The position numbers were made by a program, and so were the translations under genes. A stretch of 64,000 bases of DNA from Tenrec ecaudatus (Eukaryota; Chordata; Mammalia; Afrosoricida; Tenrecidae): positions 48,888,001-48,952,000 of the forward strand of contig NC_134539.1 in the NCBI RefSeq assembly GCF_050624435.1. Reading direction: 5' to 3'. Shown here one piece after another: positions 9,795-24,800 of the stretch (its first letter is position 1; the number at the start of each line of letters is the position of its first letter). The notes beneath the pieces are model-generated. The model was not told the DNA's origin. It did not search any database and saw only the letters and a list, made by a program, of their open reading frames with translations.

Positions 9795-12700
9795 GTGAGT
9801 CGGGGGCCTCGCTCACGGGCGGGAGCCTGGGGGGTTTGCGCTTCGAAGGGGTCTGGGCTGGGGAAAGCTCATTTGCTCACCGTCCCCTGTGCCGCCTCTG
9901 CTTGGACCGGTTCGGGGAGGAAGAGTTGGGCGAGTGAGGAAGGTTGCTGCTGGCCGCGGGCGACTGCCCGGCGGGGGCGAAGGGGTCGGTGCTCTTGCTA
10001 CGCGTTGGCGGCAGGTTGCTTGCTTGGTTTCTGTTGGGGATTCGCGACGCTTGTCATCGGGGCCAATGTCTGCGGCGGATTGTGTTGTTTTTCCGGCCGG
10101 GCCATGTTTCTGTAGGTTTATGGTCGTTGCCTTTCCTGTGGACACTGTGCAAAGCTACCTGCACACCTCCCTGTGGGGTATTTTTTGTTCTGGGGGCTTA
10201 GCTAGGGGTGAGCACGCACCTGTCCACCTTGAAAAATGTTCACCGGATCCCGCAAGCTGTGGCCGAGCTCTGAGTCAAGTCAGCTTGGCCATTTCAGGGT
10301 GCATTTCCTTCCTTTTCTTTATTTTTTTTCCAGTTTCTTATCAATTGCCTTCTTTACCCTCCACTCCATCTCTAGTTACTGAATAAATACTTTCTAGGCC
10401 TACTAGAGACCAGTCACTATTCTTGTGTTGGGGAGAATTCTTGCCCTCATGAAGCTTCCTTTTCTAGAAGGAAGAGATGGCTAACATGGATATGTCAGTG
10501 AAAATACCTTTGAAATGAAACCTGTCTTCCTGAAGAAATGAGAAAAATGCATACAACATATTACACATATGAACAACATTACAAATATAGATTCATGTGG
10601 CTTTTAGTCTGAAAAAAGAACCACTGTGTATGTTAATTCTACCACAAAGTAATACACAGCTTATGTTAGTGAGGGCGTGGGGGCAGGCAACTAGGGACTT
10701 ATTTACTTTTAAGGAATTTTTTCCTGTTGTATTACAGAGAAAATAGTCTTTCCTTCTTGCGAATACTGCATTTTATTAGTATAGGGTAGTATTTCATGGG
10801 GTTAAAAATGTAACCTTATGTAGTCACAGAACTGATTTCTGGAGTTCTTAAAAAACATACCAATTTGTTACTCTTTTAATCATCAAAATAAAAATGATTA
10901 CTATAAAAGAAACGTAAATAATTCATAAAGGAATAAAGAAAGTTAAACACGTATATCCACCCCAAATTCCACTATTGCTATTATTGTTAAACTTTTGGGA
11001 TTCCCTTTCCTGTTTTATTTCTCCATATGTAAAAATGGAACCTACAAGGATTATTGCTTTGTAACCTGCCTTTAAAATTCATCAATTTCACAAATGTGTC
11101 CTGAGTTGTCTTTTGTACAAGGCACTGTTCTAGGTGCTGGAAAGAAGTGTAAAGAACAAGCTACACAGGATCTCTGCTGATGAGACACTTCCCTAGAAAA
11201 TGTCGCAACCATTTTTCCCTGTCAATACTAGCTGATATGGAATGTCAGTATGCAATGTTGCAACTTTTACAATCTCTATAGATGTGATCTTGCATAGCTT
11301 TTAATATTTGTATTGGTATTCTGGTGAGACTCTAGAATTTATTCATTTTTATTATTGATGGGCATTTAGGTTATCAAGGTTATAAACAGCATGTGCCAAA
11401 TCCCTATGCATGTATCTTTGGAAAGAAATGCTTAGCTTACATCTCTAAAAGAGGAATTGTTGAGCCACACAAGAAGGCAAAGAAACAAAAAGTCAAACCC
11501 ATTGCTGGTGTGGATCTGGCATCATAGTGACCCTGTAGGACAGAGAACTGTCCCAAGACCATTTCAAGGGCTGTTACCCCTACAAAAGCCTAGTGGTCTC
11601 GGACCCACCCCCAGGTTGGTAGCCAAGAACTTAACCACTGTGCTGATTAGGGCTCCTGGGAGGCAGACAGAAGTGCTCCACATTTTCAAACTTCAATACA
11701 CATTGCTCTATAGACAGGCTAGTCATAGGTCTGGTAACATTGTATGATGGTTTCAATTCCCTTTGCACCAAATGTCAGGGTTTTTGCTGCTTTGCATATT
11801 TTATTTTCATGCCTTTAATTACTAGCTCCATTGATCAATTTTTGTAAGTCCATTTGGTAGCTATATTTAATAGTAAATTCTCACTCAAAACATAGTAAAG
11901 TGATCGACGGGCCTAGTGATTAAAGACTAGAAAATAAAACATGCAAACAGTAAAATTTGCATATTGAACATCCTTTGTTGTGATCTATCATCCATTCACC
12001 ATTTTGATTTTCAGGTTCATCTCTTAGCTCTCATATACTGCATTGTCCATCCCCTTCCCTGCCCCCCCCCCCCATGGGTGTTCTTTCAACTTTGCATATA
12101 TACCTAACATGGAGAAATATGTGTGAATGGGTCAAAAAAATTTTTTAATGAATTTTCTGATACCAGTATAATTTTTTTATCATCTCCTTTGCCCTGATAC
12201 ATCTTTGCCTATATTTTCTTTTTCCTTTTGAACAGTTCATTTTTTACTGTACTTTGAGATCTAGAGTTCTTATTAGAGTTAATTTTGCCTAAGTATTTTA
12301 GCACTTTTCCCAAAATCTCATTTATTGAATAGTAGTGGTTTGGCTACTCCAATTTTGAAATTTTTTTTAATTAATGACTATTTCAAGGCACCAAGTGTTT
12401 CACAAATATCTGTCGGTACTTGACCCAGTACTACTTATTTTTTTAATCAATGCTATTTTATTACCTTATTACTGGTGAAGTCAAGCACTTTATATTTTTG
12501 CAAACTTTTTGGGATTTTTTCCACATTTTCACTTAAAAGTGAAGTTTAGAACTTTTCTTCCAAACCTTACGAAACTTGAGGTGTTTTGTTTTAACTACTG
12601 TTGGTGGAATTATGGTAAATTTACTGATTAGTTTGGCTTCTTTCAATATAGGATAATGAAATGTTTCCCCCATTTTATATATAGACACTATATAAAGTCA

Positions 12701-15700
12701 TACTCTTGGTTTACCCTAATATTCCAAATAACCATCTTGAAGTGGTTTGTACTTATGACAACTCCAAAATTGTTTTCAGTTATTTTGTGCTTAATAATAA
12801 CAAAGTTAAAAAAAACCTGTGTTCGTTTTAGAATAGCGTACACATTTAACTTAGTTGAGATGCTGGGGATTTTTTTATTACTTGTGACCTGCAGATTTAT
12901 CTTTCTTAAATCAGCAGTGATAGGGTCCTAAAATATCATTAATGTATTATAAGTTAAATAAAATTGGTTTTGACAAAGTGGAATGACTTGTCTTAGCAAC
13001 TAAAGGAATCCTGTGAATACATTTTTTAATAGAAAACTGAACATAAATATTCAACAGCTTAATTTATGGGCCAGTTAAAGTTTACCTTTGTTAACTACCT
13101 TCTGGTCCCACCTTTAAAAACTATGTTTGATTTGATTTCTCTTTCACTGAATTAATAATACACCCCAGTGTAACCTAAGAGCTGTTTTCCAGTGAGTACA
13201 AAAATCCTCCCCATTTTCTATTGCGTGTCGAAAAGCTGCCAATTTGACATCATAACCTTTTGATAGGCAAAGCTAGGGCGTTTGGCAACTATATTTGATC
13301 AAAAATACTATGCTAACTTTTCTGTGCCTTACTGAAAAAAATATTTTGAACACATGTTTTATCCCCCTTCCAATCCTTTATGAAATAAGACAGAATATAA
13401 ATATATTAAACAAATATCATTAGCCTCCTCAAAAATGAAAGCTTGCAACTGGTGGCAATGGAACCTAATAAAAAATAAAATATATAAATGTGTGACGCCA
13501 TATCTGATTGTCAGATTAAGGCTACTACTTTCTGAAAATGTCATTAAAAAAGTCTTGCACATATTGTAATTCATACACATACAATATGTGTGTCACTTCA
13601 ACCTTTAACAAACATTTAAAACCAATTGGTTTCTTTAAAAAATGAAATGCATGTGTACAGTATGTAAGGATATCTAGTTAATTTAGATTTGCTACTCAGT
13701 TGTATCTTCTTAGAATGAGGTAAAGTAAAATAAGCTAAGTGTTAACATGGTCTGACTGTGATGCCATAATCGATGATTCCATGAATCATGCTTGTTCAAT
13801 AAAACCATTAGTTTCGATTTCACACACTTCTCATAATTTCTATAATCCTACAATTTTTACAAAATGGTAATAACTTAGAATGAAGGAAACCAGTGTTTTT
13901 CAGTTATGTACCAGATGCTTTCTCCTGTCCATGTTTATTATTGAATATGCTTAAAAAAAGAATATGCTCAATAATTTGATAGCCTGTTTGGCATGTTTGT
14001 CTGTCATGTCTAACATAGAGTACTTACAGTGCAAAGTCTATCCCCAAGATTTAGATCTTCCTAAAAATAACTAATGGTTGTAGCCTCAGCTTCTAGTTTA
14101 TAGTTATTTCCCATGTGAGAGCTACAGTGTTCCCATCATTTGGGGCTGAGGTGAAATCTTGCAAAAGTTTGAATCTAGTTGTTTTCTTACTTTTTGGCCT
14201 TTAGAAGTCATAGTGCTGATTGAGATGAATCTCTAAGGATACACCCTTTTCTTGCCTCTTTCTCCTCCATTCCTTCCTCCTTCCCTCTCTGTGCCCCTTC
14301 GAGTTTTCTTTGCTTACTTCTTGTCCATAATGACTTCATGGGCAGTGGGTGGTTGGTAGGCGCTGTTAGTCAACTGCAATGCAGAGCCACCCCGGGCTCA
14401 ACAGAAGAAACACTGCCCCATCCTGTGCCAGCCTCACAATTATTCTCATGTTTGAGCCTTTGCTGAAACCATTGTCAATCCAGCATGTCCAGGATCTTCC
14501 TCCTTTTTGCTGCCCCGCCACTTTACCAAGCCTGAGGTTCATTTCCAGGGACTGATCTCTCCTGACAACATGTCCAAAGTATTAGGCCTGATCTTTTTTC
14601 TGGTAATAGATTAGAGTTGCCCACTAGTGTGGGCATAGTTCTAGTATCTGTAAATATTGGTTGCCTTTCGGTCAAATTGTACCTGTTCAGCTGATTAAGC
14701 ATTAGGCTGCTGATTTTAAGGTCAGTGGTTCAAACCCATGAGCTGCCCTGAAGGAGAAAGCTGAGGCAGTCAGCTTCTGTAAAGATTCCCACCTTACGGA
14801 GCAGTTCTGTACAGTCTATGAGTTGGAATTGACTCAGCAGTGGGCTTTTCGTAGTGAAGCAGAGGTACTTTTACTGGAAAGTTTTCAAGTTGATTTAGCT
14901 TTCCTAAGATAGTACATGTGTGAAATCAGAAAAGTTAGGTGCTTTTTAACCTTTAAAAAATACATATCTGAATATATAATTTTATAGCTGATGTATAACT
15001 TTTAAATGGAATTTTAAATGCCCACAGGATTAAGATAACGGGGATACAATAATTATCAGAAGCTAGTTGTTTTTAATGTAAGTTTTAGCATTTTGAATTT
15101 TTTTCTAGCTTGATATTGGCCCTAAATTCAGGAAGACATTGGTACTCTGAGCTTTAGTGCTTTTCAGTCACTAGCTTAGCATTTTTGTGTAAATTGAAAG
15201 CTGCTTATCTCTTTTGGACCAGAGAAGAGAATGCACTTGATCCTTGGCCACATCGTCATCAATCTAAGGTCATTGCTGCAGGCCCACCTTTTGATAGATG
15301 AATGAGGCAATCCATTAATTGAGTCACTTCAACCTTGAGCCTGGGACTTTATAAATTGAACTGGTTGGGGGAGTAGAGGTAGGGGACAGGGGTCGGGGAG
15401 CCCTGGTGGTGTAGTGGTTATGCTTTGGCCTGCTAACTGCAAGGTGAGTAGTTTGAAACCACCGGCTACTCTGTGGGAGAAAGTTGGGGCTTCCTGCTCC
15501 CTGACAAAGTTAGTCTTGGAAACTCCCAGGGAGCAGCTCTGCCCTGTCCTATGGGGTTTCCATGAGTCGGAGGGATTTGATGGCAGTGAAGGTTTGGTTT
15601 GATAGTGTGATAGCTTTGGAAAGTGAACTGAACATAGTGGTTTGGTTTTGAATATTCATTGGTTCCACTGACACACACACACACACTTCTTTCTGAAACA

Positions 15701-15836
15701 GTTTTCCTCTTCTTTTTCTACAAGATTAGTTCTCTTGCATCATTAGTTCAGTACACTCCTTTTATGTCCCTACATTACTGAAACTGTCCTTATGGACAGG
15801 TATTTCTACCGACAGCCTTGGTCCTCTTTCTTTTCT

Positions 15837-15879
<43 letters not shown>

Positions 15880-18800
15880 GTAGACCATAAACACTGCGTT
15901 CAACTGTTAAAATCACTCACCAACCCTTCCCCATCGCCAATCTATCCCCTCACCCTCCACTCTGATATCTCTTCCTCTTATATTTGAGCCTCTTGTACTT
16001 ACTTTCTCTTACTCTAACCCTCTGCTTGCAGAGCATGACTCTTGCATCGTGTGCTTAAAATCTTAACCATGCTACTGCCTTGACATACCCTTGTAGTATT
16101 TATTCAGCCACGTGGGATTGGTGGCCTTCTCCCAAATGTGCCATATGCTTTCCTTCCATCCTTTGTTTTCTTCTTTCCTTCCTGCCTTTCCTCCGGCTAC
16201 TACTTTGTTTATTTTTAAAACTAGTGTTATTCGGGTCAGGAGCCCTGGTGGTGCAGTTGGACAGTTTAAAACCACCAGCCACCCTGGGAGGAGATAGTTA
16301 GGGCTTTCTACTCCCATAAAGTTACAGTTCAATTGTCTACAGGTGGGTTTTGGGTCTCCACACCAAACTTACCTTCATTCACAATGATATGATTTTTTGT
16401 TCTGGGTCTTTGATGCCTGATACATGATCCCATTGACACCTCATGATCACACAGGCTGGTGTGCTTCCCCTTAAAGAAGGGTCAAGGAAGAGACGAGCCA
16501 GTCGGGTTGCAGAATAGCACCAATGAAACATACACCTTTCCTCTAGTTCTTTAATGCTTCCTCTCCTCCATGATCCCCCCCCCCCAATTCTGCCTTACAA
16601 ATCCGGCTAGACCAGAGCATGTACACTGCTACAGATAAGAGCTGGAAACACAGGAAATCCAGGACAGATAAACCCCTCAGGACCAATAATGAGAGTAGCG
16701 ATACCAGGAGAAGGGGAAGGTGGGGGAGAAAGGAGTAACTGATCACCATGATCTACATATAGCCCCCTCCCTGGGGAATGGCCAACAGAAAAGTGGGTGA
16801 AGGGAGACATCGGTCAGTGTAAGACATGAAAAAGAATAATTTATAAATTTTCAAGGGTTCATGAGGCAGTGAAGGAGAGGGGGGAAATGACCTGATACCA
16901 AGGTGTCAAGTAGAAAGAACATGTTTTGAGAATGTTAATGGCAACATATGTACAAATGTGCTCCAGACAATTGATGGATGTATGGATTGTGATAGGAGCT
17001 GTAAGAGCCTCCAATAAAATGATTTTTTTTAAAGAGAAAGAGTTATGATCTAAGACAGTAGTTCTCAACCTTCCTCATGCCACGACCCTTTAATACAATT
17101 CTTCATGTGATGGTGACCCCCAACCATAAAATTATTTTCACTGCTACTTCATAACTGTCATTTTGCTAGTGTTATGAATTGGGTGACCCCGTGAAAGGGT
17201 CGTTCGACCCCCAAGGGGTTGCGACCCACAGATTGAGCACTGCTGGTCTGAGAGCTGCTCAGGGGCAGTTGCACACCATTCTGAGGGTCACTGACGTGGC
17301 ATTGACACGATGGCAGTGAATACTAGGTTATCATGGATTTTTGTCTTTAATGGGTTCAGTGTTCCCTCTTGTGTCTTTCGATACTACTTTGGGTTTAGCA
17401 TCTAAGTTCTAGGTGTATGAGGGAGCCTCAAAAAGTTCATGGAAAATTTCCATTATCTTTTAATTCTACTTTCCCACAAACTTTTTAAAAACCCATGCAT
17501 ATATTGTCTTTTACCTAATTAGATGATAACCTTTGCACTTAGGGGTGGTGTCTTGTTTTTTATTTACTGCGTCTACATTACCTATTAGGTATACTATTAT
17601 TATTTGTTACTTGCTCTTTGAGTTCTGTTCCAGAAGTAATGGCTTTGTGCTCATCTTGTCCCCTTTGACCATTGCAATTTGAGGTCGGTCATCAGACTGT
17701 GGAAGATTCAGTGGCCATAGACTTGCATGGACTCAATTGAAATCGTTATATTTCTGATCAATTGCAAATTGAAGTATAAAATGACTCTACCAATATGTTT
17801 ACTCATTAAACACTGTGTTGATCTGAGCTCCCCCCTCAGGCTGTACAGGGAGGGCTGCCAGCAGTATTATCTTGACACTTGGGGCTGGCCTTCAAGGGGT
17901 ACAGAGGAAGGACTATGTCGAGCTAGTTGACAAATGCAAATCAAAGTACCATATATACTCGAATATAAGCCGACCCGAGTATAAGCCGAGGTACCTAATT
18001 ATTACCTGAGAAACTGATTGACTCGAGGATAAGCCTTGAGTGGAAAATGCAGAAGCTATTGGTGAGTTTCAATAATCAAAACAAATGAAATAAAATTACT
18101 AAAGATTGAGACATCAGTGGGATAATATATTTAAATAAAAACATAAATAAAAGGACAACGAGTTATTTAACATTAGTAAACCAGCACAGTAAGTGGAAAA
18201 TAGGGTCAGCAAAACCAATAAGATATCAACAATGATACCTTAATATTACTATTCTAGTACTATTCCCTGAGCTTAATCAGCAACCAAGCTAAAATGCAAA
18301 GAGTTAAAATCCTTCAAAACTAGATTCCTCATCATCATCCATGTCCAATGCAGAGCTTCAGCTGGTGTGAGGTCGTCATAGACGCTGTCCTCACTCAGAT
18401 CGCCGTCATCATCATCACTGCTGTCATTTTCATATAAAGCGCAGTCTTCACTGCCATCCATAGCATTACTAATACTACATTTCTGTAAGGCACGTCGCAC
18501 CACGTCTTCTGGAATGTCTTCCCATGCATCTCCAACCCACTTTGCTATTAACTCGATGTCAGGCTTCATGAAATTTCCTCCTCCTTTTGTTAGTCGGGCT
18601 TGACTAGATGACATCCATTCATGCCACATCCTTCGCACACGGTCTTTAAAAGGCTTATTCTAAGATACACAGCATAGGACGGCTCTGATTGGTTAGATGT
18701 GAGTAAACAAACATTCAAAGCCCTACAGTGTCAGCGGGCCTTTAAATGAACAGCGGAGAAACAGCAATCACCCATGAGACGACGGGCGCTCCTCCCATTA

Positions 18801-21800
18801 CCTTGGGGCCCCAGAGAGGTGTGACACTGACCCGTGTATAAGCCGAACCCCAGTTTTTCAGCACATTTTTTGTGCTGAAAACCTCGGCTTATACACACAC
18901 ACATATATGGTAAGTACTCTCACTTTCCCTCCATGTACAACATTTTATTTCACTCAAAATAAGTTGCACAGCATGTAAAGAGTTACAATGGTAGCATTAG
19001 GGGCATTTGGAAGAGGATAGAGAGGCCTGTTGGTTCCTCTTGTAAAAGGAATAGATTATGAGTTTGTAGCATGCTTGTGGGTCCTCTTTTTTAACATTTA
19101 TTGGGAGCTCTTAGAGATATTGTTACAATCCATAGTTCCATTACATCAGGCGTAGTGTACGATTCTTGCCATCATCATGTACAACCCATTTTCTTGTATG
19201 AAAAAAAGTTTTTGAACTTTTTGGTGTTCAAACACAAATCTGGAATGAATTGAGCTCGACAACCGAGGTATCACTATAATTTAAACTATAATTTAAAAAA
19301 TACTTTTATTGGGACTCCTAGGTCTCTGATCACAATCTGTACATTCATCCAGTGTGTCAAGCACATTTTCAAAGCACTCTCTTCCTACTTAAGCCCCTAT
19401 GTCAGCACCCTTCATAAGTTATAGATTATTATTTCCATACCTTACATCGTCCTCCATCGCCTCTCACCCACTTTTCTGTTATTGGTTCCCCTGGGAGGGA
19501 GTTCTAGATTGTTCCTTGTGATAAATTCTGGGGTCCTCTTTTAAAAAAAATTTTTTTAGCAGTATCTGGTGGGTCCACGTTTTTCCATGTGTGCCTTTCC
19601 CTTTTTGTGACTGAACACTTACAGAAGACATACCTTTTACTGAGGCCCCCACAGTATCACCTGTGTTCTCCCAATCCCTCCCTCTGTTTACCGTTTCCAT
19701 TTGTCCCTCACTTCTGTTGTCCACCTTCTGAGCTTTATCCCTATGCAGGTACTGCCCTTTTGATATCAAGTGGCTGATTGTTCTGAGGATTGCCACCTCC
19801 CTAGGGTTATGGTTCACCTTTTAGGCAGATGCACTGTCTGGGGCTGAAAGCTCCTTGGGGTGAGTCCATTTCCAGGACTGAATGGTGTTTCAGGGCCATG
19901 GTAGTCAGGGCTCCATACGTCTCTTATCAGACCAGTAAGCCTGCTTGACTTTTTTTCCCTAATGATTTCTAATTTTTAGTTCCACCGTTTTCCCAAAGAG
20001 CACAATAACCCACCATGAGTTAGCTTTATAGAAAAATACAAATTGTTTTCAGTGAGCAATGAAGTTCTGTGAAGGGGCTTCATAAAATTCATGAAAAAAA
20101 ATTTTTTTAATTAAGGAACTTATCCATGCTTTTGAAGACGCCAAAGAAGAGTAGGAAATCCTAGATGCAAGGAACCAGTCAGTCCAAAGGACAGAGGGAC
20201 TCTGTGACCTTCAACCTTCATGAACCTGTGACCGGAACTAGGTGGTGCCCGGCTAGCACTGGTGAATGCTGTGAAACAGATCGCCCTAGGAAGACCTGGG
20301 CAGGGGCTCAGGCTTGTGGAACACCATTGTCTATACCTGGTGTGACTGAGGAAGCCCATTTTGATGTAGGACCATTTTTGAAATAGCACGTGCTATTTGG
20401 AAATACCATTAGTTGTGACACATAGTGATGATCAATACACAGGAACAGCCTTCCAGATTACAGTCATAAGTGATAACGACCAAAGGCTTTAATCATTGGC
20501 AATTGTTGGTATGGATTATGTTAAGTAGGGAACCTGCTGACGTATCATCAACCTAATTTTACATTCAATATCAATAAGCTTGGGGAGCATAGTTTTTCAG
20601 AATGAAATGGAGGAGAGGCATTCTTAGAGCCAGAAAAGCTGGTTCAACCGATTTACAACAGAGCTATAAAAACAGCAATCAAGGGCTATAGTGTTTAGTA
20701 AACTTGGACTTCAAGGAATCCACCAGCTCCCCTAAAAATGTGGCTCACTTTTATGAGGTAAAAGAGCTACACAAGGAGGCTTGGTAGGGCATGATCAAGG
20801 ACAATGTAACCAAGAGGAATTACTAAAACTCCAATGAAGGCTGAGCATGACAGTGGACAAGAGGAAAGTCAAAGGAAATAGAGGAAAGAGCTAGGAGGCA
20901 AAGGGCATGTATAGAGGTCTAAATAAAGGCATGCACATATGTAAAGATATTTCTATATAAGGATGGGAAATCGATTTATGTGCATATATTTATAGTTTTA
21001 GTTTTAAGGTAGCAGATGGACATTGGACCTCCACTCAAGTACTCCCTCAATGCAAAATACTTTGTTCTATTAAACTGGCATTCTATGATGCTCACCTTCC
21101 CAACACAATTGCTAAAGACAGCGGGTGCATAAGCAAATGTGGTGAAGAAAGCTGATGGAGTCTGGCTATCAAAAGATATAGCATCTGGGGTCTTAAAAGC
21201 TTGAAGGTAAACAAGCGGCCATCTAGCTCAGAAGCAACAAAGCCCACATGGAAGAAGCACACCAGCCTATGTGATCATGAGGTGTCGAAGGGATGAGGTA
21301 TCAGGCATCAAAAAACAAAAAAATCATATCATTGTGAATGAGGGAGAATGGGGCGTGCAGACCCAAAGCCCATCTGTAAACAACTGGACATCCCCTTACA
21401 GAACGGTCATGGAAAAGAGAGGAGCCAGTCAGGGTGCAATGTAGCAATGATGAAACATATAACTTTCCTCTAGTTCCTAAATGCTTCCTCCTCCCCCACT
21501 ATCATGATCCCAATTCTACCTTACAAATCTAGACCAGAGGATGTACACTGGTACAGAAAGGAACTGGAAACACAGGGAATCCAGGATGGGTGATCCCTTC
21601 AGGACCCGTGGTGAGAGTGGTGATACTGGGAGGGTGGAGGGAGGGTGGGTAGAAAGGGAGAACCCATTACAGGGATCTACATATAACCTCCCCCTGGGGG
21701 ATGGACAACAGAAAAGTGGGTGAAGGGAGACATCGGACAGGGCAAGATATGACATAATAATAATTTATAAATTATCAAGGGTTCATGAGGGAAGGGGGAG

Positions 21801-24800
21801 GGGGAAAACGAGCTGATGCCAGGGGTTTAAGTGGAGAGCAAATGTTTTGAGAATGATGAGCATAGCCAATGTGCAAATGAGCTTTGTACAATTGATGTAT
21901 GTATATATTGTGATAAGAGTTGTATGGAGGACCCCCAATAAAATGATTTTTTTAAAAGCTATAAAAGAGTAAGTCAAAAAGTTGCTACAAAATCATAGAA
22001 GCCTTTATTTAACAGAAATAGCCAAATGTGAAGCCGTTGTTGCTCAGCATACCCTCTACGTTTGTATCTGTTTGTATCCGCCTGAGGCAGCCTTTCCATC
22101 ATCTGACCCTTCCCTGAAGAATCCTGCCTTTTTCATTTATACCACTTAAAACGGTTGTGTCGGAGTGTTGCATCTCAGGGAACTCAAATTCTGTACCTTT
22201 CCTATGTCCTTTGTGTTTGGAAGAGAAAAGGCAGTCGGGAGGGGCACAATGAAGGTTGTAGGGTGCGGAAAAACTTCCTTGGTGCACTTTCCTGCCCTTC
22301 TTCTCAACAGTACAATTCTTACTTTTCTTAAAGTTTTTTCATAATAAGCCTCTTGGATCATCTTGTGTTCTTTGAGACATTATATCAGAGTTATCCTTTG
22401 AGATCCTCCCTTCCCCCAAAAAGTCCCCAAAGTCTTCTCAGCAGACATCTCTGTCTTGAATTTAACAGCTCCAGAAATACCCTGTAGAAGCCACAGTTTT
22501 CATTGGGCTGTTTTGTTTTTTTTAATTTAATCATTTTATTGGGGCTCATACAACTCTTATCACAATCCATACATACATCCATTGTGTCAAGCACATTTGT
22601 ACACTTGTTGCCATCATCATTCTCAAAACATTTGCTTTCCACTTGAGCCCTTGGTATCAGCTCCTCATTCCCCCCTCCCTTCTCCCTCATGAACCCTTGA
22701 TAATTTATAAATTATTATTATTTTTTCATATCTTACACTGTCTGACGTCTCTCTTCACCCACTTTTCTGGGCTATTTTTTTAAGCACCCTGGTGACACTA
22801 AGACACAAGTTTGTCAGATAGAACTTGTCTGCAGCCATGGGATCACAGAGACATGTTTAAATACATTTTGTTTTAAATAATCCCACCTATATGTGAACTA
22901 GAACCCCCTAGTAGCAACATTAGAATCCTTCCTACTGGGAGTTGGTATTGCTTGGAGTTTCATAGTAGCAAGGACTACTTTGTACATTGTATCCTGCAGT
23001 GTTGAAATGATCTCCTAGACCTCTTAACTCGAAGGAAGATGCAGATGTGTGGGAGGGTGGGGTGGGGTGAGGGATGGGGGTGATTTCCCTTCCCCTACCA
23101 GAATCTAGTGGAGGAAATTGTTGGAGCTGCAGAGACCAAAGTCAGACTTTCATAACAGAGGAAGAAAGAGAGGCCAAGACTATATACCGTTAGCACTGAG
23201 AACCCACCTAAAGTTTATAAAGGACATTTTGGCTGAAAAAAACAATGATAGTAACAGGCCATTTTTAATAGATAGTAATGGTTGGTGTTTAATGTTCTTT
23301 ATCCTCATATTTATACACTTTTAGATGATGTTTATACATCTTTAAATTTATTTATAAAGATTGGGCATACATTTAAAGTTTATGATTTTAGATCAAATAT
23401 TGGATATACTTTAAACTTTGCATTAAATGCATTTTGTGCAGTTTGAACTATTCTGTTTATTCTATGACCTGGGCCTTTGAGTATTTTCCTTTCCAATTTG
23501 AAAAGTTCTTATTATAAAATACTTGACTTTGTTTTAAAAAAACTGTCAGACTTAAATATAGATATGAAAGAACATAAAAATACATATATATGAGTTCTAG
23601 TCCTTCCATTTTGGGGTGTAAATTTCTTCACTGTTAGCTTTAAATAATGATAGATTCAGAGAGGTTACATTCGGTTGAAAATGTTCTTAAAATTACCATT
23701 TTTTTTATTATAATAGTAGCTAATTTACTTTTAATCTTGTCTGTTTCTCAACTTGTGGGTAAACTACAAAGCTCGGGTAGAAACTAGCAGCCTTTCCCTT
23801 GGCCAGACTCTAACTGTTGTACTGGACTACAGAATCTTCCGGAAGTGTGAGGATAGGTTATCTAGAAAGGGCATTTCTCCATTTCCTGTGAATCATGGTT
23901 TCTGATAACTGGCATGATGTTGGATCAGTTCTTCCTCATGTCACCTGCACTGCTTCGTCATAGGCTTCATTGCGTCATCAGGCCATCCCACCACTTCCTG
24001 CGATTCTAGATTCCCCACCTTGAGCCTCTTCTGTTTTTTTTGTAACCTCTTCCTCTGCCTGTGGTTGGTTCTAGGCTGAAAAATTCAGACAGTGACAGGC
24101 AATCGTTAATGGATAGTAAGTGTTAGGTTTAATGCGCCTCATCCTCATACTGATATGTTTTAGACTTTCAGATGATGTTAATAGGGTTTTAAATTTGCTT
24201 AAAGATTAGATATGATATTAATGTTGCATATCAATTTAGCTTACGTAGTGGCTATACGTTAAATTTTGCTTTACATGTGCTTTGACTGCAGTTTCAGTCA
24301 TTTTGTGTTAACCTGCCCTCAAGTCAGTGTCTGCCTCATGTGGACCCCGAGCACAAAGGATTGAGACACTACTGCCGGGGCCTGGGCCTTCCTGTGGTGG
24401 GTTGCAGCTCAGCTGGGTTTTAGTGGCTGATTTGGGGGCGTAAGATTGCCATCTTGGGCTGAAAGCTGGGCTAACAACCAATAAGCATCATAGCAACACA
24501 CACTCGTCCACTGGCAATTAGGTGGCGGTGCAGGGACTGGTAACTAGAACTGGGTCTTCCATATCAGGGCCAGTTATCCAATACAGAAGGCACACATGAG
24601 TCCGCTTGTGCATTCCTGTCACTCCTCCGTGCACACTTTCACTTGTCCCCATCACATCAAAGCTGCAGTAAAAACCACAAGTGATAATGGCTCACTGCAC
24701 ATTAACAAGGAAACAACCATCAATTCTGTGTGTGCCCTGCTGCCATAGCGGATGCTGACGCATAGAGCTGCTAACTACAGGATCAGCAGTTCAGAACTGC

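Larger units (their letters stand above)
8815..10100 (+). promoter_or_regulatory. UGCG: CpG island, UGCG promoter and 5' UTR
   Basis: Abrupt change from AT-rich repeats to GC-rich, CpG-dense DNA that runs through exon 1 into the first 300 nt of intron 1. There is no TATA box near the start. Overlapping GC boxes (GGGGCGGGGCGGGGC type, 9248-9270) suggest Sp1-type TATA-less initiation. The exact transcription start cannot be read from the sequence; roughly 9250-9400 would fit. Confidence 0.85.

Noticed and set aside
8789-10115. Long open frames on both strands of the CpG island as genes
   Set aside because: GC-rich DNA rarely has stops. The products are Arg/Pro/Ala/Gly-rich in overlapping frames with no known domain.
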